From Paramecium octaurelia (lineage: Eukaryota; Ciliophora; Oligohymenophorea; Peniculida; Parameciidae), in the NCBI GenBank assembly GCA_905182995.1, contig CAJJDP010000025.1, forward strand, positions 575,680 to 639,679: a stretch of DNA of 64,000 nucleotides, written 5' to 3'. This document shows, piece by piece, positions 33,718 through 46,773 of the stretch; the stretch's first letter is position 1; every line of letters starts with the position of its first letter. Position numbers and translations under genes: made by a program. Below the pieces are notes generated by a model, which saw only the letters and a program-made list of their open reading frames with translations, did no database searches and was not told the DNA's origin.

Positions 33718-36450
33718 ATGAACAATCGATTACTATATTATGGCATCTGTGATGTCTTAGTTTGTCTGGTGATTGGAGTGGTAAATATTTGTTAGAAATC
33801 CTGCTGTTTTCGATTTGGCATTTCATTTATCGCAGAGTTAATATTGATGATTGCATTTGTAGTTTTGCATAAGAAAAACTGCTTAAATGCCTTGATTAGA
33901 GATTGCTACTTAATAATCTCATATATGTTATGCTAAATTTTGCAAATTGAGTTCTTGGAACAATAACAATCTCCAGTATTTACCATAATAATTATTAGGA
34001 ATATATGCTCTTCTTCATCATAAGATTGTTGGTACTTATAACAGTTTTATAAAGAAGTCCATTTCGAATCAGCATTTTTTTTATAGTCTATCTCTACTTA
34101 TGCATTAGATTAGAATTTTATGCCAACTTATTCCCTTACATAGGTTTGGTATTTGTGCCTTTAATGTTCAAAATTGACAAGCACGAATAATTACTATCTA
34201 ATTTAATTACTGAATTTTTCAAAGGAACAATAACTAATGCTATATTAATAATCGATGCCTAAACAAAACAGCCTCTATTTCATACGAATTAAATTGAATC
34301 TGAATTTAATTATTCAATTGCAAATCAATAGCACTTTATTAATACTCTGGAATAATTTTAAGATTCTACCCATAAATCATTAAGCTCTGTTTTTGATGAG
34401 TAAAAATTATAAACAACTTCTGGGGAATTGGCTTAATATTGCAAACTTCAAGAAATATCAAATGAGGACTATTCATTTATGGATTCCCCTTAACATAAAA
34501 AGGTGTCAACTTTTATTCATGATGAAATTAATGAAGATAGATAAGAATTAGTTATTGAGAGTCCTAAACTCTAGGGTAAGATACTATAAAATTAGCACTC
34601 TAATTAATTTAATGATGATACTCCTTAATTAGGAAAGAAAAGTAAATTTGGACAATTCAAAGACAGTCAATATCATTTTGATACAATCAACGAATTAAAA
34701 TAAAAAAGACTAAATATATAAGTTTAACATTGCATTTGGGATTATAAGGAAGCCTTTATGATATCGTTGAAAGATTTAAGAAACTAACAGATGATAGAAA
34801 TATTGAATGATGAATTAGAGGAGAGTAGGAGACAGAACGAAAATAAGGATTAGATATTAGCCACTGTGTTTCATGATTTTAAGACTCCAATTAATGGTAT
34901 CTCAACGATAGTGGAGGCAATGGAAGAGAAATTTGATATTAATTCATAATAGAAATACTATTTAAGAATAATAAAGAAAAATGTATATTTGATGTTATAC
35001 ATGATTCAAGATATATTGGATTTTGCTAGAATTCAAAAGAATTAGTTAAGACTAAGCATCAGCGACTTCTATTTAAATGAAGTAATAGAAGAAGTAGTTG
35101 AATTGGTGGCGATCTAAGCAGAATAGAAGGGAGTTGTTATAACTACACATTATGATTTGCCCACATATCAAATATATAGTGATCCAAATAGAATAAAGTA
35201 AGTCTTGATGAATTTTATTTCTAATTCATTGAAATTTACAGAATCAGGATCAATAACTATTTCAGTATCTTCCCATTAGACAGACAAATCTTAACACATT
35301 GTTCGAACTGGCTCATCTAAAAATGTGTTGAGTTAACAACAGAATTAATAATAATCTATAGGGTAATTGAGGAAATAACTTTCAGGTAGATCAGTGAAAT
35401 CATCAAATGGATCCAATAGGATGATATATACTATTACAATAGCAGACACTGGATGTGGCATATCTGAACTGATTAAGCCAAAGTTATTTAATATGTTTGC
35501 AACATTCCCAAGTAAAGAAGTATAAAACAAATGTGGCACAGGAATTGGGTTGATGGTCTGCAAGAAATTAATCAAATTACTGGGCCCGTCTGAAAATATT
35601 GATCTTTGGAGTGAACAAAACAAAGGAACCAAAATGACTTTTCAAATCTATTCTCGATTATCGGATGACCCAAAAAGATCTCCAAACTACATTAGTGTAT
35701 TCAAATAGGAGAGTAGTTCTAAGAATTTTAACATTGATAGTCAATCTTAATTTGATGATTAGCAATCCGTTTAGTAAACATTTGTTCGTTCTTCATTGTT
35801 GTATGTGTATTCAAGACCAGTAGAAAAACATGATATAGATCAGGAGTTAGATTTGCTTCCTGAATATGAGGATATTGATCAATAGAAATTTCATAATATC
35901 AATTATATGAAGAATTAGAGATCACCTACAGTAAGTAATATCAAAAATAAGGAACAAGCACTTGATGATTCACAAGATATTATCGATCCAAGAAGTCGTT
36001 TATAAAGGATATTATAAAATAAACCTAATTTTTCTATTTTGATTGTTGATGATCAACCCTTTAATGTATTGGCTTTGAAATTGTTATTACAAGATATCTC
36101 TTAAAACATCACCTTTTTGGAAGCTTATAATGGTTAATAAGCTATCAATAAACTAGTAAGTTTCTAAAAATAAAAAAATATCAAATATATTTTTATGGAT
36201 TTATTGATGCCAATATTGAATGGTTGGTAAGCCACAGAAATGATTAAAGAAATGGTATATTATAAATATATATTATTATCGTTAGATATCCAAAAAGTAA
36301 GTAGATGAACTCAAAATTATAGCCATTTCTGGGTATGATGATGAAAATGAATAAGAAAGATGTGGTAATATTGGATTTGATGCCTTTATTACCAAACCTG
36401 TGAAATTAGAAATGATTGCAGAAGTATTTGTGTAATTAGAGAAAGTTTGA
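33718..36450 (+). CDS. Membrane hybrid histidine kinase with receiver domain, 892 aa
   Basis: A two-component phosphorelay sensor in which autophosphorylation on His is followed by transfer to an Asp in the C-terminal receiver. The N-terminus has several membrane helices (residues ~10-180: VCLVIGVVNI, LFFIIRLLVLITVL, YIGLVFVPLMF) with no large outside sensor domain. A ~190-residue linker follows. The kinase core has the H-box FHDFKTP (His ~378), N-box SNSLKFTESG (Asn ~495) and G-box ADTGCGI (Asp ~569). The receiver has VDDQ (Asp ~770/771), MDLLMP (phospho-acceptor Asp ~820) and TKPV (Lys ~875). Introns at 33976-33998 (23 nt) and 36255-36285 (31 nt) give 893 codons. All catalytic residues are present, so it should be active. 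The ligand is unknown. Confidence 0.93.
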
Positions 36451-36583
36451 ATATAAAGTTTTGTATTATTACTGATTATATATATAAATATTAATATTCA
36501 CAATTTATATATTTAATTCGTTTTATTGCTGAGAAATTAAGTTTATATTTGAAATACCCCTCAAAAGATATTTATTAATTAAG

Positions 36584-37852
36584 ATGTCTTAGAAAATCTT
36601 TGAAAAGAAAGATGTACGAAAATTGTATTTGGATGAATAAGGCAATGTTGATTATGCCAAAATCCAAGCAAGATGGGATGACTTGAAAAAAATTAAAGTC
36701 AGCTTAGGCAATAAGTATTTCACCTAGCAAGTAGTCGAGAAGGCTAAAACACTTTCTCAAGAAGATTAATAAAGACTCTTAGACATCATGATTGCAGGAC
36801 TGACCAACGATGATAGCTCAGTTGGTATTGCTGCCACAAGACCTGAGGATTATGATTTCTTCCTCTTTTACTTAGAACCTCTTATTAGAGAATACCACAA
36901 AATTGAAGGATAAACCAAATAAGAACATGACTGGAATATCCCTGTCGGTGAATATGTTCTTACAAAGATAGATCCAAAACTAGAAAAAGTTTCAATGAGA
37001 GCAAGAGTAGCAAGAAATGTAGTTGGATACAACTTGCCCTCATCTATGGACAAAGATGAGAGAATCAAATTTGAAAACCAAATGGTTGAGGTCTTTGAGA
37101 AATTTGGCTTCCCTGGAAAATATCATAGTTTAACACCAGGACATAAAAACTTTATTTCAGATTAAGAAGCTGATGTTCTGAGAAACAAACACTTCCTTTT
37201 CATTAGTATGACACATGATAATTACTTAATGTCTAATGGTGTTGCTTCTGATTGGCCATATGGAAGAGGAATTTGGATCAGTGAAGATGAAACCAAAATG
37301 GTTTGGGTTGGAGAAGAAGATCAATTGAGAATCATATCCATAGTCTAAGGAAATGACCTTGGTAAAGTAGATTAATCATTACATGAATTATTAACAGGAA
37401 TAGAAAAGAGTGGATTGAAGTTTGCAGAACATCCAACTTATGGTATCATTACCACATGTCCAACAAATATGGGAACAGGAAAAAGATAATCTATTTTAGG
37501 AAAATTCCCAAATATTACTAAGGGTGGAAAGGATGAAGCTAAATTGAAAGATATTGCTAAATCATTAGGATTATAAGCTAGAGGTGTTGGTGGTGAACAT
37601 TCAAATATGGATAGTGAAGGAACAGCTGATATTTCACCATCTGCTAGATTTGGTGTTACAGAGGCCACAGTTACCAAAAGATTGTATGAAGGATTGATCA
37701 AACTTTACGAGATTGAAAAGAATGCCGCTAATGAAAAAGAAAGATAAAATTGTTGCAATACATTTTGAATTATAACAATAGAACAATTAGATTATTTATA
37801 TTATTTCTACATTCTCTTTCTTTTTGATATAAATATATATAACTATATATGA
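36584..37852 (+). CDS. Arginine kinase (ATP:guanidino phosphotransferase)
   Basis: Reversibly transfers phosphate between ATP and arginine, buffering ATP; in ciliates such kinases supply ciliary dynein. The catalytic domain is complete: SSVGIAATRPEDY near the start, RARVARNVVGYNLP, WPYGRGIWISEDE, the reactive-cysteine motif TTCPTNMGTG (Cys ~292) and the substrate loop GVGGEHSNM. No intron is needed. The family core ends near residue 386 (NEKE). Beyond it the frame stays open for ~37 more codons of AT-rich Ile/Tyr/Gln text to the TGA at 37850-37852. That tail is unlike the family, so the true end or a missed intron near 37740 needs checking. Confidence 0.93.
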
Positions 37853-37855
37853 TCA

Positions 37856-38812
37856 TCATTATTATAATTATTATTTTTGTTTTTTTTATTGAATTTTTGT
37901 ATTTACAATTTCTTGTAATCTTTTGAGCTCTTTTTCTATTTAATCAATTTTTGCTTTTTGTTATTTAGTATTTTATTATTTACATTTAATCTTTTTTTTT
38001 TTAATTTATTCATCTTTTGCTTTCTATTACATTATTTGATTAAATAAATTATCACATTCTATTTATTCTTAACTTTAAGATTGTATTTTTTACATTAGAA
38101 CATCATTTTCCTATTTTTATTTTTATAATTCTATTTTCAACGTATCCAATTCTCCACCCATTTATTTTTATATTTTCTCATTTGCTTATTTCAATTATTC
38201 CAATTCTTATTTATAATTATTTAATAATCCTAACACATTGGTTCTGCTTTATGATAATTCATTCTAAGACATATCAATCTGCAATAATTAATTATGCATT
38301 GATAGTAAATTTTGATAAGAAGCTTCTAGTTCAATCTTCTCCTATTGAATTTACTCATTTTACTATTATTTGTTTTCTAATTACTGTTACAATTATGCCT
38401 TCTCATTTACTAGATTATTGAACTATTATAAACATTAATCTTCCTATTAAATAGTGTTCATCAACTTTATTCTTGCTTTCTCTCCAAATGATTGTACTTT
38501 CTACTCAAATTAGGATGACAATTCAATTTGTTATAATTATAATTTTTGATTTAATCTTTCCTAAAAATCAAGCTTTATATTTTGCATCTATTGTTGAATC
38601 TATTAGATTTGTTTCTTTATTTAATTATTAGATTCTTATAGAGATTAATTTCTTTATTGAGTCTATTAAATTAATTTATCATAATTGGTTTATCGATCTG
38701 AGTTATTGTTATTTACAATTCCCCTTGATTGTAAATAATCATTCAATTATTAATCAATCTATTACATAACCTCATGTGTTTATTCAAAATTAGACAGGTT
38801 CTATGAAAACAT
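37856..38812 (-). CDS. Gln-rich coiled-coil protein, 318 aa
   Basis: A single frame of 319 codons from the ATG at 38812, which is preceded by an in-frame TGA, to the TGA at 37856-37858. Almost the whole chain is predicted coiled coil: Gln, Lys, Glu, Leu and Asn in heptad-like order (NNYKQELEQLKQANEKIQKQ; EKELKRLQEIVNTKIQQK). Many Gln codons are TAA. No other domain is seen; a structural or tethering protein is likely. The stop lies just 3 bp from the last base of the convergent arginine-kinase frame, so the two mRNAs must overlap at their 3' ends. Confidence 0.72.
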
Positions 38813-38859
38813 TAGATGGATTCAAAATTTTATTAAAATTAAAATATTAAGAAAAATAT

Positions 38860-40298
38860 TCATTCAAAATTAGGCTTATTGTTAATTGATTTGATCTTGA
38901 GTAATTGTGATTTTCTTATAAAGAATTCTTTTCTTTTTTTCAAATTTTCTTCCTTTTCTTTCTTGACCTCTTGATTGATATCAGATTTAAGAGTTTAGAA
39001 TGTATTCATGTATTATTAAATTTTACCTCTAAAGGTTTTAGGAATAGACCCATTTTCAGATGAAGCATCAGTACTGCATCTCAATGAAGTCATACTCATT
39101 CTTTACGTCGTGGCTCCCTTATTATTTTAAAATATGTGATTCCCTTTTCCAAACGTAATAAAAGGATGTTCCAATGCCTCGGCGGACGATAATCTCAATT
39201 TATTATCCTTACACAATGTTCTCTTCAAAAAATCGATGCAATTTTCAGAAACATTCAAATTGATTAAGCTAATTCTGCCATCATAATTTTTTTATACTAA
39301 TTCTTCATAATTATTTGATGCAAATGGCTCTTTACCTGTTAATGCAAGATATGTAATAATTCCAATACTATAAACATCTACTTTCAGATCGTATTTTTTA
39401 TCCTGCAATACTTCAGGTGCAACATAACCAGGAGTTCCACATCTGTTATATAGGTACTTTCCTTCTTTAGTAAATTTGTCTGCCAATCCTAAATCAATTA
39501 AAGAAATAGTCTCAAATGCATCTATTTCTTTTAGCATAATGTTTTATGGTTTTAAATCTCTATGAAAAATACCTTTAGAATGCATGAAACTAATTGCAGT
39601 GATGATTGGTTTTATTACTTCAGCAACTTGATTTTCTTCTAAACCATATCTACTCAAAGAATGATGAAGTTCTCCTCCTTAATATAAATCTGTAATAAAA
39701 ATGATATGCTGTTTGTTTTCAAATACTTCATAGAGTCTAATGATATTTTGATGTTATAATAATCTTAAATAATGCAATTCTTTATTAATAGCTATAATTT
39801 CTGTTTCCTCCAACAAAATTCTCTTTTTTTCAAAGATCTTGGCAGCATAATTTAGTTTATTTGTTTTATTAGTAGCTTAATATACTTACGCTGCTATTCC
39901 TTAACCAATTTTCTTAGCAATTTTATAAGTGGATGTAAAATCTAATTATATAGTCAAGCTTTTAAATGAGTCTATCCATTCTTAAGTATCTCCATAGATT
40001 TCAATCTAGTGATCATTCTTTTCCAAAACAAACCCAACTACTTCATTATGTTTAAATAATATTTTCAGAAAGGAATTGACTAGGCTGATGTATTTCTAAT
40101 ATTTCGTAGAATTATTACATGCTTAGAATACTAAATATGAGAATCTCCCAATGATAGGTTTTTTGTTTTTGATTTGTTTAATGTTTTAACAAAAAAGGTT
40201 CTTTAGTTTTTTGACTTAAAAAGATTCTACAAATTATAACACCAAAGACTTTGACCATCATTAAACACTGAATCTCTATGGCGAATTGTCTCAGCCAT
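38860..40298 (-). CDS. Ser/Thr protein kinase, CaMK-like with PH-like N-terminus, 471 aa
   Basis: A Ser/Thr kinase with a complete core: glycine loop IGQGIAAQV, VAIK-lysine equivalent in YAAKIFEKK, catalytic loop FHRDLKPQNIML, activation segment DLGLAD, GTPGYVAPEVL and HPFI at the end. The metal-binding DFG is DLG here, a substitution seen in some active kinases. The N-terminal ~120 residues resemble a PH fold (strands LVNSFLKILFKHNEVVGFVL, then a C-terminal helix with EWIDSFKSL), suggesting membrane or lipid recruitment. The C-tail is a basic/acidic helix. A 23-nt intron at 40096-40118 gives 472 codons. The 47-bp gap to the downstream gene is very short. Confidence 0.88.
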
Positions 40299-40435
40299 GC
40301 TATATTATTAGTATTGCATTAAAGAATTTGATAATTTATTTCTAAAGAAATTAATAATCCATCATATCTTGTATCTATAAACATACAGATTTCATAATTA
40401 GTTCAAATAACTATTCTAATATAGATATATATAAT

Positions 40436-43400
40436 TCATTTTAAAATTTGACTGATTCTTTGTTATAATAATTCATATGCTTCTTGTTCCTCTTCCTTTT
40501 ACTTCTAAAATGAATACTCCATTAGATTCAGATTCTCATTCAAATCTTGGTTCAATAATTTCCATTTCTCTATTTGTTCTTATATTTATCCTAATTCTTG
40601 CAATAAATTGGAAGGCTCAATGATTTTCTTATTTGCGTATCGTTCATTCTTTGAAATAAAATAGTCAACTTCCTACTCCAAATTACTCAACAATCGTAAT
40701 TCATCAGTTATTGCTATGAAATGGGCACCATTATCAATTAGTTTTGAATATAAAGTTTCAAGTAACATCCTAAAACCTATCCAATATAATATTTTACTTT
40801 CGAATCAAATCTATTTTTTCATATAATTAACCAACCAATTTTTCCTCTATTTACTTTTCTACAATCTAACCGTTTTTAAAACTCAACGGTCTAAAAAGAA
40901 TCAATCTTAATCCAATATAGATATTTTAGAATTTATTTTTAAAATGTTCTTAATATTAAAAATTCATTTTATCTAAGAAGCTCGATTCTAAGAATCTTTT
41001 TTTGTATTTTGTTTCTAAATACTCTTCAATTTCCTTCCCAGAAATAATAGCATATTCAAAATTAATGTAACAAAGTTTTTGAAATGGCGATAAGTAATTT
41101 CTTCTTTCATCTAATGGTTTTGAAACTAATTCAGCCAAGATTTAAAAATCTTGATCCTAACTTTCGTATTCTAATTCTTCTGCCATTTCAAATAGTCTAT
41201 CACTTAAACCATCCCATAATGATCCTACATTTAAAATAATAGATGATAATAGTCTTAAATATACAGAATAAGTTCTTTAATCTATTTAATATTTTACTTA
41301 TTCAAATATCTTTTCAACTAATTCTTTCTAGATTTTACTATTTAAATCCTCTAAAGAATTTTGCTCTTAGACTTTAATTTGATAAGAATTTCCAGGAGTC
41401 AAGTTATGCTATAGAAATTTTAATGATGATTCAGTTACTAAAACAGTACTTACATTATTTTAGATAGCATTGTAGAAGATTAAAATCAAAGCTATTAATG
41501 ATAAATCTTTTAAAATTTATTATGGCTATAAGTATTCCTTTTATAAATAATGAAACTTAAAGTAATCCTTACAAGCATCTAAAGATAAGCAATGGTTTGT
41601 AATTTATAAATAATTGATATAATGAATATAATAATCCAAGCAAGATTGTTTTTGAACTGATTTTAAATGTTCGATAAACCTTAAAGATAAGTGTTACTCA
41701 TGAGAGATATTTTGGATGCATATCCCAATCATTATATAGTTATGCATTTATTACATTTCTGTTTCCTATAACCCTTTAAAAAAGTAATAGGTCGATAATT
41801 CAGCTAACATTTTTTTGGTTAATATCAATCTTGGTTCAGCACATTGCGAGATTATTGTAAATAACGAATCAATTATTTACAATTTAACACACTTTTCTAA
41901 ATAAAAATCATAATAGACTTCCTAAAATAATTAAAATTTTTTTATTCCTTCAGGAACATCTATATTCCCTTTAAATTTTACTCTTAAATATGTGAAATGT
42001 TAAATTATGAAAGGGGCCTTTGAAATGTTTTGCTATTCTCGATGAAAGTATTTTCTACTGTAATTCAATAGAAACCCTTTTAGGTAATTGGAAATAATAT
42101 TTAATACTTCCTTAGAATTAAACAGGTAGACTTATTTTTGATTATCTATTAATTTGCATCCATTTTAATTTATTAGATTAAATTTAAATAATACTGAATT
42201 CTTATGTATAAAAACTACTGATTAGGATAGTTAATTTAATGTTAATTTCGAAGCTATTCTCAGAGAGAATACACATTAGATAGAATACAAACAAATAATT
42301 TAAAAATATAAGTCTTAATTGTATTTACAGAGATCAATGCAAACTTAAATAAATCGAATGAAATGTTGATATTCTACATGACCCAATCCATTTAATTATT
42401 AATAGATAACATGATTTTGAATCCTTTCTATTTCTACTATTATTTTTAAGAGAATTATGCCAACTAATAATTGTTTACTTTAAAGAACAGGATTAACTTA
42501 TTGTTAAAAATGTAAAGGGTTAATATTTTAAAATAGGAATTACATTTCATCCTATGCCAAAGCTTGATTAGTCTCAATTTTACTTTTAATTGATTCTATC
42601 TAAGCAAATCCATCAATTTACCTAACCTAATTTCCTAAGAATGATCCTTATTAAAAATAGAGGTCCAATTATGATATTATATTATCAAAGCCTATTTATG
42701 AACTTGTTTGGAAAAAAACATAATTTATTTCAGCTTCATCTTCCTTACAATATTTGAATTATTATTCAGATAAATTATTTAAAGATAATATCTTTTGTAT
42801 TAACTAAATTCCTGATTCATAAAATCCTAATTAGCATAACTAAAAGGTTGGTTAGAGATAATTTTTTGTTGTCCAATTGCAAGGAACAATTTGAAAAATA
42901 TCTTTTGTTATGATGGGATCATTAGATAATTACAGTTTATTTTAATTATTAAACAGAAATGATTCCTTATAAAACATTCCAATAATACGTTTTGTCTAAT
43001 CTTTTATATTAAAGCATTGATACAATAATGCTAACAATGAATCTAACTTATAATAAGTGAATATGTCCTATAATAATTATATTTTTAATTTGATACTAAA
43101 CTAGGATGTTTAATTTTCATGTTTCAGTATTTGTTTAGATACTTCTATATTATAATTAATGTGTATTTTAGTCATTAACTAAAGGATATCATCTTAAAAA
43201 AGATATACAAAATTAAATATCTAATCCAATAGTTATTCTTACTAACAGATATCTAATTTTACAGAAGTATGTAGAACATGAAGAATACCCTTAAACTGTT
43301 GAATATAATCAGGTACATTTTCAGTTAAAAGTGAGAAATCTAATGTTAAATCTGGAGGTTTCAACTATGAAAGTTTTAAGATTAATAATGGAAACCAAGT

Positions 43401-46400
43401 ATGAAATTTAGCTTAAAATAAACGATAATTAAGTTATTATTTTAGAAAGGCCAAAATAGAAACAAATATAATTGGATTGCCAAAAGATTCAAAATTATTT
43501 AAACAACGTTCGTAATTTTTGCATTTCCAATGCAGAATTCCTGCTAGTACTTCCTAATTATTTACGTATTCTATTGTTGCTAATGCTGATTTCCAAGATT
43601 AAGCTTACAAATAATATCTTAAGGAAAGTTCGTATTTTCTTCCAGAAAAATAGCAAGCAGCTCCTTATTCTAATTAAAATGCTTTTATGAATTTATCTCC
43701 TGCTTGTTAAAATACATCAAAATAATATTATTTTGAATGGAAAGAGTTATTTTTTTTAATGTGAGATTTAGAACTAATTTCTGACTCTAATTGAAATAAT
43801 CCTTATTAAGCTTAAGATGCTAATGAAAAAGCTTCAGCTTAATACTCCATATTTTAATTCTTCGAGTATTTAAAACATTTCGCAGCTTACTCATAAAATT
43901 TTAATTAGAACATTTTGATACCTTAATCATCCCATTCTTTTTCAGAATTTTTTATTATGATGAGCTGTTCAATTTTAATAGATTTATCACAATTATCTTC
44001 AAATCTAAGAATATTAATTAATTTTAGATCAGTCCAGATTTTTTCTATGTATTTTCTGGAATTAGGATTCTAATCATAAATAAAAATTCTTTTTCTGGCA
44101 CGAGTAATAGCAACGTACAAATATTTCAACTCAATACATAATATTTAATAAGTCTTCATATCAACTGCTTATAAATTAGGTTTTGGTCTAATTTTATTCT
44201 CTCCATCAATTTATTCAATTGTTAAAAATTTTAACAATTCCCATTGATTTTATGGTATAGAACTGTCATCAAAGAAATTATAAATAATAACATCATCAAA
44301 TTCTAATCCTTTACATTCCTAGATATTTAATACTATTAGATGCTTCAAAATATCAGGAATATTCTTATGGTTTTTTGATAAAACTGCTTGATAACATCCA
44401 AATTCTATTTTACCATCATCTTGACCTTGCATTAAATAAAGGATAGAATTGATATCTTTTGAAGAAATGATTGTTGGTTTTGGTCCTGAATCTGCAGATT
44501 ATTCTTTTTTTAGACTATCTATTGTTTTCGGATATAAAATTTCAATAATTGATATAACATTGTTGGCCAATTATAAAATATCATTGTGAGATCTAAAATT
44601 AACTGTTAATGAGTGTGTTAGAAAATCTTTTATGCCAAAAATTTGTTATTTTAAATCCTAAAATCTAAATCCTACACCTTTTACAATATTTTATGCTGTA
44701 TCGCCTGATAGCATTATTCGTTATTCTGCCAACAAGTTGAATAAAAATAAAGTAGCTTAAGTGAAATCCTAAACTTCATCAACAAATAAGAAATGCAAAT
44801 TGACACCCTGATATTCATGTAATTTTATTTTTTAAATTAAGTAATTAACAAGATCCATCTAATCAAAATAACCTTGTTGATTTTTCCATTTTTCATATAA
44901 CACAAAGTAGGAATAAACATTTAGTAATGTTTATTAATCTATTTATTATTATTATTGATAATTTAAGTAAATTTATTCTGGTAGATAACGATTTGGATAT
45001 GTATGACTAAATTACGATCCTTTAATTATTGAATATATCTAACACCATACAAAATTACTGAAAGATATTTCTTCTTCTAAATTAAAATTATTTTTTCTTA
45101 CTGTCGTCCAGAAAGTATGACAAAAGTATTCATAATCAACTTCATATAGTTAAAATTATTATTAACTAATTAAGTCTGCTTTAAATTAAGTTAATTTGTA
45201 ATTTTCATTTTGATTAATAATATTTTAATTAAAAACACCTTCCTTGTCTTGCCATCCTGCATTATCAATTTTTCTTTTGTTAATTTTGATTTGTTAAAAA
45301 AATGGGCTTTTTAAAGAATTATCAATCAATATCAAAAACTAATTTAATGGTAAGAAAGCAGGAAAATCACTCTCTTTTGTATTTAAAAAGCTTTGTTTAT
45401 CATCAATTTGCCAACTGTTAAATCGCTTATTCATTTTTTTTAACAAAATCTTAACCTAATTTATTTCATTGCTTTTTAAATCATCATCATTATTAAAATT
45501 GTAATTCTGACATTACTTTGAATTTTCAAAAGAAATTAATTTCTTAAAATACTTTCTCATTTCATTCACTAATAATGAATTTGAGGTTGTAAACACAATA
45601 TTAAATTTGGTCTCCTATTATAAATTTTATGTATATGAAATCTCAAATAGCAATTATTGAGATAAAATTTTAAGAATTGTGCATGTGGTTTTTCCTGTTC
45701 CACTTCTTCCAATAACCAAAGCATTTTAATTAGTGTCAATTACTTATAACTCTTAATCAGTCGTTTTTATTAAGGGCTTTTATTCAGACATCTAATAAAA
45801 AGTATCCAATATTTATGATAGAGAAGATATGTTTTAAATTGACTCCAAAATCGAAGCATCTTTTTCAATCCTCAATTAATTTAGTTCTCTTTGCTTAATA
45901 TATTATTGCTCTTCTGAATAAAGATAGAGATTATCAACTTACACTAAATTGGAGTTGTCTTTTATCTTTTGATCATCAAATATGTTTGGATAAAAATAAC
46001 ACTACTTTTAAAAATGATTTTAAAATTGGAACACACTCCAATTTTAATCTTCATTTCTTAAAAATAATTGGTATATATTCAAAGATTTTCCACTCTTATC
46101 AAATTATCCATTAACTTAACTCTCTTTCAAGTGTATTGGAAATTATTTTCTTGGATCCTGTGCATTTTTTATTTAATATTCCTAGAATATATTATTAATT
46201 ATTGAATCCTTAATTTAATCTTTAATCAACATATCTATAAATGTAATTGTGTGGATAAACTCAAAATACTCAAACTAGAATAAACTTAATTGTACCTAAT
46301 GATTATCAAACTTTGGTTTTCTTATCACTGCACATTCGAATAAAAGCATGAATTATTTATCCTTATTTGAACTAGTAAAAAACACTTAATACATTTGCAT

Positions 46401-46773
46401 TTAAGACAAGAAATACCATTTAATTGATATGCTATCCTATTTATAAAATACACCATTTGACAACTACCAAACTTAAAAGAAAATTTCATTATAATATTTC
46501 TTAAAGTCCCTTATTTTTTTATTGAATTATTCTTTGAAAATAGTTTTAGAATTTACATATAAACATCACCTTCCATATACAACCATCAAAAATGTCATCT
46601 AAGCTTAAACCTTATGATTTTAATTCATAGTCCAGAATTAAATTCTCAACAAATTATTAGTCATCTATTTAAAGTTAGATTTATTTCAAGATTTTATCCC
46701 TTAAATCAAGTATTTTAGGATTTATAATCTTTGATTTCAATGCTTTAGATCGATTTTTATTTTTTTTATTCAT
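40436..46773 (-). CDS. Giant UvrD-like SF1 helicase, TRANK1-like, 2,094 aa
   Basis: A superfamily-1 UvrD/Rep-type ATPase. Motif I is GRSGTGKTT (Gly ~347), motif II is FVDEVQDFT (Asp ~657), motif III region is LSGDTAQNI, then NFRSHNDIL (IV), QECKGLEFDDVI (V) and YVAITRARKR (VI). About 1,150 residues follow, made of alpha-helical repeat-like sequence (AAKCFKYSKN, QAGDKFIKAF, AACYFSGRKYELSL), as in TRANK1-type proteins with TPR-like tails. Introns at 46532-46556 (25 nt) and 40770-40797 (28 nt) give exactly 2,095 codons. The second intron fuses the final coiled coil (40436-40768), which would otherwise look like a separate gene. Whether it acts on DNA or RNA is not known for this family. Confidence 0.88.

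Noticed and set aside
37741-37767. A CaaX-like prenylation end (CNTF) on arginine kinase
   Set aside because: It appears only after a two-base shift from the true frame; recounting positions from the ATG shows that the kinase frame does not read it.
40436-40768. A separate 110-aa coiled-coil gene
   Set aside because: It overlaps the helicase stop by 11 bp, and a 28-nt intron at 40770-40797 fuses it in frame to the helicase with exact codon count.
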